From Prochilodus magdalenae (Eukaryota; Chordata; Actinopteri; Characiformes; Prochilodontidae), in assembly GCA_024036415.1 (NCBI GenBank), contig JAMWET010001299.1, positions 1 through 64,000 on the forward strand: a DNA stretch of 64,000 nucleotides, in the 5' to 3' direction. Both the position numbers and the translations under genes were made by a program. This document shows positions 25,206 to 35,955 of the stretch, in pieces. A model generated the notes under the pieces. The model saw only the letters and a program-made list of their open reading frames with translations, was not told where the DNA came from and made no database searches. Within the stretch, counting starts at the first letter, position 1; each line of letters begins with the position of its first letter.

Positions 25206-25514
25206 ACATACATAAGAGTCCAATTTTAAATTCTCCTACTGGTGCATGAATAACACTCCAGCACACTCATGTGACACTGTGTTTGTCCTTCAGCACAAGA
25301 GTCACACAGAACGCTATATAAAGGGCTCAGAAGGGAGGAGGGTGGAGTAAAGAGGATGGAGGGAAGAGGAAAGAAGGAGATGAGTGGTGGGGTGGGGATG
25401 GGCAGAGTTTAGGGGGTTGGAGGCGGGGTGGAGGCTAGGCCAAGTTAACAGCAGGTCACTGTTGTGGAGACGGATCCACCCTGTGGGATAATGTTCCAGC
25501 AGCATGTAGCTTTA
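25206..25514. other. Short spacer between polypyrimidine tracts
   Basis: The stretch 25,325-25,440 is unusually G/A-rich on the plus strand (ggagg, gggtggagt), the opposite strand bias from the tracts on both sides. No gene is seen. Confidence 0.4.
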
Positions 25515-25529
25515 TAGCCTCTCTCTCTG

Positions 25530-25580
<51 letters not shown>

Positions 25581-26100
25581 TTAGTCATCTTTCCAGTTTC
25601 ACTTTCTTCATTTCTGTCAAACTATAGACATATTTTCTCTCTTTCTCTCTCATCATCTTTCTTCTATCTAGCCATCTTTTCCTCATCTCTATCACTCTTA
25701 GTCTCTAGCCATCTTTAAATACTCTTTCTCCCTCTCACTCTATTAATTTTTTCTCTCTCTCCATCTTTGCCCTTTATCTCTCTCCTCCCCCCCCTTTTTC
25801 ATCTGTCTCTCACCCCAGATATTCTCTTTCTGTCTTCCTCCGTCTTTCCCCTCTCTCTTTCTTTTCTGTCTCTTTGCCCAGGCATTTTCCTCTTTCTCTC
25901 TCTAGCTATCTTTCCTCGCTTCCTAGCCCGCTTTCCTTTCTCTTTCACACTCATCTTTTTTCTCTTTCCCTTTTTCTCTCATCTCCTCTTGGTTCTCTGC
26001 TTTCTTTCTGTTTGTTTTCCTCTTTCGCCCTCTCTTATTACTCCCCGTACATTTTTTTGGCTCCCTCTCTCTTAAGCCCATCTTCTCTCTCTTCATCTCC
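25515..26100 (+). repeat. Polypyrimidine tract with (CT)n microsatellite
   Basis: It begins with (CT)n of about 60 bp (25,515-25,580) and continues about 500 bp as C/T-rich sequence with sparse purines. The plus frames 25,767-26,075 and 25,874-26,284 (Leu/Ser/Phe/Pro) are compositional. Confidence 0.85.
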
Positions 26101-26779
26101 GGACCTAATGATGCGTCTGGGTCTAAAAGTACAGGAATCCCACAGTGAAGCGCTGAGTAGCTGCTGCTGTGGAAGGTGCGGTCCACACAGCATCTTAAAG
26201 TCAATACAGTTTACAAACACAGGAACGAACTGCATCACCATGTCTGAGCAGCATGCCTGGATGAATGCTGCTGTTATGAGTTAATGATCCTGCTGATTAA
26301 CATCAGTCAGTCCATGATGGGGGATTAGCAGCAGCTGTAATTCACATTAAACAGAAAAGAGTACAGCTTCAATATCCCTGCCTACTTTTCATTGACTCTC
26401 TAAAATCAACCAGAACACGTTTTACCTTAATGCGACCAAATAGGAGACTGACCTCCTATAAAAGTGGAGCATCTCCATTAGGATTTATTACACGAAGTCG
26501 CCTCAATGCAACTGTATCTGGAGTATTTACTGTCATTACAATCATTTAAAGGCATATCCCACAAAAAAAACCTGGACTGAACGCTTTCCAGCGGATTTGG
26601 GTTTTGGGTGGGGGGCTAATTCACATGCTGAACCAAAAGAAAAAAACACCCAGCGTATGTGACTAACCGGGGCTGCACTGAGGGATGAAAACCCCTCGCC
26701 AACCTGTCTGTGCTCTGCAGTCCTGGTGTTTAAAAGCACGGTGCATGTTCATTTCGGATATAGATGAAGAGTGCAGTAC

Positions 26780-27170
26780 CTGTATGAACGCTGTTGGTGA
26801 TGTAAATCTCGAGATTAAACCCTCCGGCTCGGTGAGGAGGAGACAACGCCGCCGCCTCCGCCGCTGCTGCTGCTGCTGCTGCTCCTACTCCCTACGATGT
26901 GCTTCGAAATGAGGTGTGTTTTCCCCCACCCGTATTGCGGAAAACTCCGCCCCTCTCTCTGTGATTGGCTAGCGAACCCATAAAGCAGCTTGCCGTCCTA
27001 GAACGCCCAAGCCCCGCCCTCTACTTCCTGCTCACAAAGCATTAAGCATCTGTTTCGTTGAGTGGGCGGGGCTTCAGTCTTCTCAAACGACAGAGCGCAA
27101 GCTGTGAACATAAACTAGCTAATCCTAGCATGGAAGGGCGTGGCCTGCCGGAAAACGGGTGCAGGTAAAA
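26780..27170. promoter_or_regulatory. GC-rich promoter-like island, probably bidirectional
   Basis: GC and CpG rise sharply. GC boxes lie at 26,950 (ccgcccc), 27,012 (ccccgccc) and 27,063 (gggcgggg). An inverted CCAAT (gattgg) lies at about 26,963 and ETS-like ttcctg/ggaa sites at about 27,025 and 26,938. A (CTG)7-type run and CCG repeats (26,845-26,885) look like 5'UTR on the minus strand. A good donor on the minus strand (acag|gtactg, junction 26,780/26,779) and one on the plus strand (gcag|gtaaaa, 27,164/27,165) suggest divergent first exons. The gene or genes served are not identified in this window. Confidence 0.55.
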
Positions 27171-28328
27171 AAATGTATAAAATAGCCCTGGAATCAGGAG
27201 TGATGCCCCGGAACATGAATAAGTAAGGAAGGCTAATAATAACTTGTGACATTTGTGCCGCAGAAACTGCTGAATTTCACATTCATAAACGCACCTAAAA
27301 TAACACATATATACTTTACCTGAGGGCAACATTGTTTTGTTGATAAGTGTATATACCGTGTATTTTGGGTAGAGAAATTCTTTGGGGATTATTTTGTCTC
27401 GCAATAGCCTGCGTGTATCCCTCCATCATAAATTGGTTAAAAATAAACAGATTAAAATACATTTAAACTTTATCAAAACTATTATAAAACAACGAATCAG
27501 ACATTAGGCAGCACATTTCTAACAATTTCATCAAATAACTTTCTATGAGGGAGCCTTTAGAGGTGGATGTCTGGTTTTATGGTAAAGAATTTGGCATGTT
27601 TCTATAGAGAGGTGATTTCACACCCAGAATGACTTTATTTACCATTTTGAGTTTTAAACAACATTAGTTCAGTGAATTGATTGCTCTACAGTGGCAGCGA
27701 TGGAAACCAGGGTACATGATGACTATAACACAAATATAGGCATTTGATTTAACCACCAGTGAACCTGCACATGCCTTCTAATGAGTATATATTAGTTATA
27801 TGTGAGTTTCTTTGGGGACTATTACGCTGTGCAATACACCTGCATGTTTTCCTTCACAATGAATAAACTATTTAAAGTCAGAATTACTATTACAAACTAA
27901 GCCCCAGTCATCAGACACTATATTAATACTAATGTCATATAATGACTTCCTTTGAGGGAGCATTCAGAGGCATTAAATGCTTTGACTGTTGATTCTTATC
28001 AACTCCACAATGAACAGTGAATGGAGCATTTAAGATCAAGACCATTTAATCATGCAAAAATGTTTAAATATTAGTGCATTTAATTATGTAGAGCTTCTGG
28101 ATTTTCCCTTATACTGTTAAAGAATAGACAGATATAAAAAAGATTGTTTTTTTAAATATGAAATTCACCTTTACAGTTAAAGACCACTGTCATTATTATG
28201 CCATAATATGCTATTTATAAAATAAATTATCATCATCTTCTTCTCTTTCCAGGTTTCACAGAAATCTTGATGCCCAAGAGACACTATTGACTTTAACATG
28301 CGTTCAGGATCCAGTGTTCTTATGGTAG
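27130..28328 (+). CDS. Speculative two-exon small ORF or lncRNA
   Basis: Not recognised. Exon 1 would be 27,130-27,164 (ATG, 11 codons plus 2 bases, then gcag|gtaaaa). Exon 2 would be 28,253-28,328 after a strong acceptor (cttcttctctttccag|g). The joined frame is 36 codons beginning MEGRGLPENGC and stopping at TAG 28,326-28,328. The support is a start just downstream of a promoter-like island, two good splice sites and compatible phase. Against it are the short length, no known family, and possible chance. It could equally be the 5' end of a non-coding transcript, or unused. RNA-seq would decide. Confidence 0.15.
27365..27990 (+). repeat. Ancient direct duplication, about 200-bp arms
   Basis: 27,371-27,575 and 27,805-27,980 share ordered blocks: 'ttctttggggatta' versus 'ttctttggggacta', then 'gcaata..cctgc..gt', 'atcagaca', and 'gagggagc.tt.agagg'. 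They lie about 430 bp apart in the same orientation and are heavily diverged, either a local duplication or two insertions of one repeat. Another 'ggcagcacatttctaa' block like the first arm's occurs at about 38,290. Confidence 0.5.
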
Positions 28329-28329
28329 T

Positions 28330-28800
28330 TTATTTCTTCTTATTACCCAGACAGTGATATACAAGAGAGAGGGGGGTAGGGGCCGGGCATGCTGGGGCGG
28401 TATGTGGCACAAACAGCCTGCAGTTTCTATTCTGTTCACATCTATTATTAATCAGTAAATTAATGAGGCTCAAAACACAAGTGTGTTTGGCTTCCTCCAG
28501 AAATCCTGCATTCAATTATCATTTCTGCTGCCTGTCAAAGACCCGCGGCGATGGGCTTGTGATTAACCCTCGCCTAAAAGTTCAAATTAGTATCCCATTA
28601 CTCTTCGCCCTCAGTGGCTCACGCTGGCCAGGTAAGGGCTGACAGTCTTATTGACAAGCAAAAGCAGAAAAACAAGGCGGAATAATTAGCTCATGTGCAG
28701 AGGACACCGGCTGCATGCTCCTAATTTCCCCTAATGCATCTCTCACTGGGCCTCAGTGAATGATCACAGCCACTAAATGGCATTACATAACCAAACAAGA
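28330..28800. promoter_or_regulatory. Candidate conserved non-coding element
   Basis: Complex sequence with TAATTA/ATTAAT/AATTA cores (for example 'aatcagtaaattaatgagg' at 28,450 and 'ggaataattagctcatgtg' at 28,680). Structured blocks with no repeat similarity in the window are 'ttcaattatcatttctgctg' and 'gtgattaaccctcgcc'. It lies 1.2 kb beyond a promoter-like island. The minus frame 28,330-28,515 does not look like a real protein. An enhancer role is inference. Confidence 0.3.
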
Positions 28801-29439
28801 GATTTACTCCATCTCGTCATCAAGCACATAATCTTTTCCTCCCATTGGCAGGATCCTACAAAACATCAGACTACATGACACAGGATAAATACAAATCTGT
28901 CCCATTAGAGTTCAGACCCACATTATCCAACAAAAAGGCATGCATTAAGTGTATGAAGAGTGTTTATCAGTGGTTTGTAGTTACTCTTGCAGAATGTTTC
29001 TAATTTATTAAGACAGATCACAACATGAATAAAATATCCAGCTGTATTTGTATTTATTTAAAGGAGCAGTCTGTAGCTGGTGTATTTCTATGACCAGAAA
29101 TGGATAATACACAAACCTGTGTGTTCATTAGTGAATTATCACCTGTAAATACAAGTCATCTTTTTATTAGCCTATAATGAACCTTCGTATCTACATAGGA
29201 GAGGGCCATCTTCTAATATAGACTGCCTTATAGAGTAGTGATATTAATCAGAGTCTGAACTGAATTAGGATAAAAACGCAATCCAATATTTAAACAAGTT
29301 ACCCTGCTATATGAGCATCCTACCAAGAGGAAGGTGTTGTAATAGAATTAAGCTTTATATGTGTGAATGTAAATATGAATGTACATGTTAGTAATTAGTG
29401 ATAGTGATTGCAATATACATTTATTGGGTACTGTATTGT

Positions 29440-29830
29440 GAAAGTAGGCTCTAGTACTCTGTTGGGCCACCTCTAAGCTGGGGACAAGATGAGGCATACA
29501 GGTTTTGTATGTCATCCTGTGGCACATTTACCCCCAGGAGTGGCGGCTGAGCCTGTAGTCCTGAACACTTGTAGGTGGTGTCCCAGCTGGTCCTATATGC
29601 TCGACTGGTGATAAAGCTGGTGACTGCGCAGGCCAGAGAAGTGTTGGAATCTGGCAGAGAGATACCTGGGAATCCCTTTGCCATGTGCGTACGAGCATGA
29701 ACCTGGTGAAAAATGCCAGTTGGAAGCCCTGCCATGAGAGGCACCACATGCGGCCAGAGGATGTCCTGCACATATTGCTGAGCTGTTAGTGGTAGCTGCC
29801 ATTGGTTCATGTAACTGCACTAATACGTGT
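29440..29830 (-). pseudogene. Tc1/mariner transposase C-terminal fragment
   Basis: The minus-strand frame starting near 29,810 reads AQQYVQDILWPHVVPLMAGL then a degenerate IFHQVHARTHMA block (cf. the IFQQDNARPHTA region holding the second catalytic Asp of DD34E transposases). It ends in QDDIQNLYASSCPQLRGGPT. Critical residues are lost (the N-A-R block reads HAR, no intact Asp) and a frameshift lies inside. Only the last third of the gene remains, with no terminal repeats recognised. Confidence 0.75.
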
Positions 29831-30459
29831 TAACAGTTTTGCGCTGTTAAAGTAATAGTTTCATACATTTTCCTAAAGAAACTTCACCTTGGTTGCAAAG
29901 TTTAAATAGTCCCCAGGAAGTTGCTTGAGAGTTACTAAGCAGCTGCTAGGGTGAAACAGTGTAAAGTATCTGGTGTGGTATTTTTGGTGGTTTTAGGATC
30001 TGCTAAAAGCTGCTAAGTGGTTCTTATGGTATCCCAGGTGGTCCACAACATGATTATCAGGGTGTTAGGAAACTGATTTCTGGGATATAAAAAACACAAG
30101 TACATATTTACTTTATTTATTGGATTTCATGAATTATTTTGGTTGGAAATTCAATGGTTAAATCTCAATCACAGGTTTTTGTTGTTATATCTAGGTTTGT
30201 ACAGCCTGTCAAGTTTTTGTTGGGCCTTCAGGAGCCAGACAGAAAGCCTAACTTACTGATTAAACAAACACAACTCACTGCTGCCCTCTATAGGTATTGT
30301 TGCTCCAGTCAGGAGGCCAGAGTGACCTAAGCATGAGTACATTTTCAGAATCTCTCATAGAAGGTCTCATGCTCACTCGCTTCTTGAGAGAATTAGTGCA
30401 TTAGTGCGTATGTAGATTGTGCACAGGCTTAATAAAAGCCTGTTTAGATTTAATTTAGT

Positions 30460-30850
30460 CTCACTAGATGATGACCAAAGGAAATGGTCGCTGTGATGGA
30501 ATTTGCCAGCTGCAGTGCAAAAAGGAGTTATTACTGAACATCAGCCGAGACAGGAAGCAATCGACACATCAGCAGTGCAGACACAGTGTGACTAATAATA
30601 TTAGGAAGTGCTGTAAGCATATTCATGCATTACATTGCTTCAGTCTTTCATTTAAGCCAGTTGAAATGAGGAAAATCCTATCCAGCAGCAGCAAAGCAAT
30701 CAAAACAGCCTGTAACTCCACAGATAATAGTGGACAGGCCGCTTGAAAGTCTGTGCAATTAAGCTGGCTGCCTTTGGGACAACAGAAGCAGCCTCATTAC
30801 TGTCGGACTACCCCTGCTTAAAAATGAATCCAGCTTTTGATTTTCTGATT
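30460..30850. promoter_or_regulatory. Candidate conserved non-coding element
   Basis: Non-repetitive sequence of even composition with paired E-box (cagctg at 30,510) and homeodomain-like blocks (gtgcaattaagctggctg at about 30,753). The open frame 30,468-30,746 has no domain and no splice context. This is a composition-based suggestion only. Confidence 0.2.
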
Positions 30851-31189
30851 ACTTTAAGTAGCTGGAAAGCTTAAGCTCCAGCCTGGACCTGTGTGACTTT
30901 AGTTTGACTTTAGTGCTTGTTATCCTGTTTTTCTTCCTCCTGCTCTGTGAGCATGAGATAAGATCTGTTTTCTTTTTAAGATTGTTATTATTATTATTTT
31001 AATCACTCAGATGATTAAACAGCTTTGATAAGGAATCGCTTTATTCAGGCAGAGAAGTTGATTCAAAACGTGATCGTTCAAAAATGTAATGGTTGGCTAC
31101 TGTTTTATTAAATGACTGAAATATTATAAATTATTTGAACTTTAGAACAGTCACCATATATATTTGTACATAGAGGAATTCCAACCCAT

Positions 31190-31335
31190 TTGTGCAGTTC
31201 AACACTCACATGCACACACACACTCATGGGCAGTGAGCAGACTTGCCTGGAGCGGTGGACAGCCCTATCTACAGCAGCAGGGGAGCAGTTGGGAGGTATG
31301 TGCCTTGCTCAAGGGCACTTCAGTAATGTCTTGTT
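31190..31335 (+). repeat. Interspersed repeat, partial copy
   Basis: Blocks 'gggcagtgagca', 'ttgcctggagcggtggacag', 'ggggagcagttggg' and 'gccttgctcaagggcact' match the longer copy at 47,690-47,990. This is a common teleost repeat type of unknown classification. The open frame over it is spurious. Confidence 0.7.
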
Positions 31336-32654
31336 GATTCAGGGGATGAAATATATATTTAATATTGTAAAGTTCATGTTATTGAATGGTACACAATACA
31401 CCGCAATCTATTTCTAATAACTTCTTGTCAAATATCTTGCCCAGAGACATACCAGGGGATTCCACTGAGGTTTAAGATTTCTGGATAATGAAGCAGTTCA
31501 GATATAAAGAAAGTCATTTGGAATGATGTGGTGTAAAAGGAGACAGGATTGTTCATGGTAGTCATAGGATCCAGAGCACTGAAGATCTCCCCCAGAAAAG
31601 TTATAGAATTAAATGGTTATGATTTGGATGCCTGATTACTGATTTTACCATAGTTTAAAAAGGTACTGGCAATTTCCCAACAAACTACTCTAAATGACTG
31701 TCTACATTTTAATGACTGGAAATTGGAAATTTTTAAAAATGGGTGGAATTCCACTTTTTTCCGCTTACCACTTCAAAAACCACATCAAACACACATCAGG
31801 ATGTTCTAGGACGTTCTGTCATTTTGGAACCATCACACAGTAGTGTTCATCATTCTGGACACATCTAACAATTTTACAGCTCAAGAAATGAAGAGTAGCA
31901 GCATAATAAGCTCACCTGAAACATACCTCATAGCGTGTAATGTCTCCACTAGAAAGAATAACAGCTGTGATTTGATTTGGCATGTACTGAACAATGTTCA
32001 GACACTACTGAATCAAAGAATTGTACAATCTGGCCAGATTTGTTGGATGCAGAAAGAAAGTTTACTGTAGACTTGGGATTTGGCGCCCCTGCTGGTAGAC
32101 CCGTATCACCATACGCTTGCATACACCTGCAGATTGAGCTACTTCCTTCACACTATGGTCTTTGGCCAATGCAATCACTCCTTTTAGCCAATCATTAACA
32201 TCTGCCATTTTCCACACATGGAACAAGAACTTCACTGCACTGTAGAACCTCTGCTCAATCTATGAAACCCGCCACTCACACCCAGCCAGTTTATTATTCA
32301 TTTATAGCTTGTACATCATAAACAGGCAATGTGATAAAGTTTTGTCTGGTGAGTCTACTATGCTGGTAATCTTTGTTTGTTTAGTTGCAAAAATGAGGGA
32401 ATGTTCTACATGCATCAGCAAAACCTTTAAATGCTAGAACTTACATGAGGATCTATAAACAAAAGAACATTTCCTGCTGTTTAGTTCCAATTCCACATAT
32501 TAGTCCTCTTGCACCTACACTGACACAAAGGCTGTGTGAAGTGTTACATACGACACTGTAATTGTAAAACAGAACTCCTTAATATTATGAATTCACATTT
32601 AAGGAAAATGTTACCGGTCTGTAAATGTACTAATTGTTTAATCCCATTCTATTG
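31336..32654. other. Non-coding stretch, no gene seen
   Basis: No exon or defined repeat was recognised. Short frames at 31,843-32,070 and 31,977-32,198 lack family resemblance. Confidence 0.45.
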
Positions 32655-34321
32655 TACACTTCTCAAAAAACACTTTTTAATCAGAGTATAGCATCAACTC
32701 AGTTCAACTTCAGGCACATTGATCTGGTCAGTTAAGTAGTAGGGAGGGCCGTTAATCAGTTTCAGCTGCTTTGGTGTTAATGAAATTAACAACAGGTGCA
32801 GTAGAGGAGCAACAATGAGACACCCCCCGAAACAGGAATGGTTTAAAAGGACGAGGTCATTGACATTTTGTCCCCCCTCATCTTTTCCCACTGATTTTTT
32901 CACTAGTTCTGCAGTTTGACTTGGGTCAGCATCACTACTAAGTACCAATGGTGCGGCTACCTGGACCCTCCAGAGGTTGCACAGGAAGTCCAACGACTGA
33001 CGCATGACACCTCAATAGGGGCCATTGCCACCAGGTTTGCTGTCTCTCCCAGCACAGTCTTAAGAGTACGGGGGAGATTCCAGGAGACAGGCAGTTTCTC
33101 TTTTCTCTAGAGAGCTGGACAAGGCCTGTAGAAGGTCCTTAGTACAACCCTCAGCAGGGGGGACCGGTATCTGCTCCTTTTGTGCAAGGAAGGACACGAG
33201 GAACACGATGAGCACTGCCAGACGCCTACTACTGCTGTGAATGTGTCTGACCAAAACAATCAGAAACAGGCCTCATTTGAGGGCCGGCCTGGAAGGCCCG
33301 ACGTCCTTGTAAGTGGGCTCAACTGGCCAGCACCGTAGAGCTCGATTGGCATTTGCCACAGAACACCAGGATTGGCCAGATCCGCCACAGGCAACCTTGT
33401 GCTTTTTTCACAGATGAGAGCCAGGTTGTAAAACACCTGAGCACATGTGACAGACGTGACAAAGGCTCTGGAGACGCCGTGTGGAGGAATGTTATGGTGC
33501 TGCCCCTGCAACATCATTCAGGCATGACTGGTTTTTTGGTGGTGGGTGCAGTTGATGGTCTGGGGAGGCCATATCCCTGTGGAAAGGACGCACAGACCTC
33601 TACAGGGCTAGACAGCACGGCAGCCCTGGGACTGCCTTGTGTAGGTATCAGGATGAAATCCTTGGACTCGTTACCTTCGTATGTCAGAACCCTACACTGG
33701 TGCAAGTGGGTCCTGGGTTTCTTCTCCTGGTACACAACAATGCCCAGCCTCATGTGGTGAGCGAGGAGTATGCAGGCAGTTGTTTCTTGGAGAATGAAGG
33801 AAATTTGATACCATTGACTGGCCCCACTGGCTCGCCTGACCTAAATCCAATTAGAACACCCTCTGGGTGACATTATGTTTCGGTCCAACTCCGACGCCAC
33901 CAGGTTGCACTTTCAGACTGTCCCGAAAGCTGGGAAAAAAGGCTCAGTGATGCCCTGGTACAGATCTGGGAGAAAGATCCCCCAGGAGACCATTCATTCG
34001 TCTAATTAGGAGCCATGTGGGGCCATACAAACCTACTGAGTACCATATTTTGAGTTGCTGCTGTGATGGAATTCGGGTATAGTTAAAATTATGGAATGGC
34101 CGAGCCTGCCGCTGCATCATTTTTTCGCTTTGATTTTCAGGGGGTGTCTTTGAATTCAACCCTCTGTAGGGTGATCATTTTCATTTCCATCAAACGATGT
34201 GGCATCCTTTCGTTCTTAACACATTACCCAGTCTATATGAGGAAAGATATTCTGCATGATTTTTTCCCATTGAGATCTGATGTGTTTTCAAAGTGCTCAC
34301 TTTATTTTTTTGAGCAGTGTA
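32655..34321 (+). mobile_element. Tc1/mariner transposon, near full length, transposase broken
   Basis: The left end 'tacacttctcaaaaaacac' (32,655) and right end 'tttttttgagcagtgta' (to 34,321) are imperfect terminal inverted repeats, with TA at each edge. Between them a plus-strand transposase is readable in pieces. The N-terminal helix-turn-helix part is PEVAQEVQRLTHDTSIGAIA (about 32,970) and RFAVSPSTVLRVRGRFQETG (about 33,035-33,095). The first catalytic-Asp region is CFFTDES (about 33,400), then HLSTCDRRD (33,435). The second Asp region degrades to GFLLLVHNNAQPHVV (33,715-33,760), with the Asp of the usual QDNARPH changed to N. DLNPI (33,840) marks the SPDLNPIE block. Several frameshifts and stops make it inactive. 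Confidence 0.85.
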
Positions 34322-34599
34322 TATATGCAAGTTACTGTCATGAATTTTGAGCATTTCTTTACAATAGTGGTGTTGGGAGCCAGAAGCATATTCCACAAAG
34401 CAGGAATTCCATTAACATGTTATGTCTAACGTGAATGTAGCACACGTTTATCAATGTTCAGACTGGCATGCATTTTAAAAATAAAAGCAAATGAAAGAAA
34501 AAAGAATTGTTGATAACAGGTTTTCTGAAGGAAAGGCTGTAGCTCAGTTCAATTTTCACGAGAGAGTTTCTTACTTTTCAGACTGCCAAAAGAACCGAA

Positions 34600-35000
34600 A
34601 TGTCAAAGACGGCTTAAAGCTACAAAACAGAGCTTTTTTGCTATTTCTTAATTTAGAATTTCCCGCTATGAATGGGGCAGGAGCATTTTTGGAGTTTTAT
34701 AAATTCCAGCAAACGAGAGACCTTTCAAGACGGGACCTCAGAGACCACACGGAGAGAAAGCTGGCAGCCCACAAACATCGGCTCTAATCTCCCTCCTCCA
34801 GCTGCGTCCAAAAGGAAGAGGATTTAAGGCGCGAGATGCAGACGGGTAGACAGTGGAGAGGTGGAGATGGTCCAAGTTCTTTCCCATTAATATGCTCATT
34901 TGGAGGCAAGAGGAGCTAAAGTCTGTCAATAGCAGGAGAGGAAGGCTTTCACCTCGTCTCTGCCTGTGAGGCATATTATGCTGTTATTGGCGAATCCTGT
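34600..35000. promoter_or_regulatory. Candidate conserved non-coding element
   Basis: Structured unique sequence with blocks such as 'tcccattaatatgctcattt' (34,882) and 'aatttagaatttcccgctat' (34,650). There is no coding frame with recognisable content. It lies about 1 kb beyond the mcee 3' end, so it could also be distal regulatory DNA for another gene. Confidence 0.22.
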
Positions 35001-35697
35001 GAATAAACTTGCACCAAATGACTGAAAATGTTTTGCATTATTAAAATCATTACAGAACATATCTGAATATGTTTGTCTGCTGTGAGAAATTGTGTGTCCA
35101 ACCTACTCACTGAAGTGACAATAACAGCACTAAACCTAAAAGGGAATTCCACTGAATTCTCAGAAATTCACCGAAATTCAATAATTAAGACGCGCACATT
35201 TAGAGTTATTTAGAGGAGATGGTGTGAAACGCTCCATTCTAAAGGGAATAACAAAGTCAGAACTGACCATTTCACTTCAACCCACTCTCAATGACTGTGT
35301 TCCTATTTAATACACAAAAATATATCAATCTGCATAATATCATATTACATTACTAATCAAAATCAGGATTTAAGCTAAATTGATAATGGCTGTAAGCACA
35401 ATTGCTATCTATTTTTACCGAATGGAACATATCACTTCTATTGGAACAAAACTTTGTATCTACATTTTTTAGTTTATTTCCTTTATTTTTTGCCTTGAAA
35501 AGGGTCCATTAACTTCTATTCAAAAGTGAGTTTGTGTTTATCTTTTTCCTGTAAAGGTATCATTTTGGATTTCGTTCTGTCAGCAATGATAAAAACAGGA
35601 AGTATTAAATGCGCCATAATGTTTGCACAGACCACAAATTGTGCTATTCCCCGCCCTGTGTCAATCACAGCAAATCTAAAATATCTGCATTAGCAAC

Positions 35698-35703
35698 TTT
35701 ATT
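35698..35703 (-). terminator. Candidate polyadenylation signal for mcee
   Basis: TTTATT on the plus strand is AATAAA on the minus strand, about 250 bases past the mcee stop codon. It is in a suitable position, but other signals were not excluded. Confidence 0.45.
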
Positions 35704-35955
35704 GGAAACATAGTAATACATGTCTTTTAGTGTTTTCATAGAAAGCAATAATTCAATCAGGATTTTAACATGTACTGTCCAATCACATAAAGGAAGTCAT
35801 TACAGACAACAGATAACAGCATAATCACAAAAATCACACTCTATATGAAATAACTTTGACCTTCACCTTATTGACTCTCTCACCTCAGAAGCAACTTGCA
35901 ATATAATATCACTCTCTAACAGAGGCTCTGATTCGGAGAAGTACGTGTGGAGACT

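Noticed and set aside
24688..25215. 175-codon Ser/Leu/Phe-rich frame that resembles a membrane protein
   Set aside because: The composition comes entirely from a polypyrimidine tract; no conserved domain or splice context.
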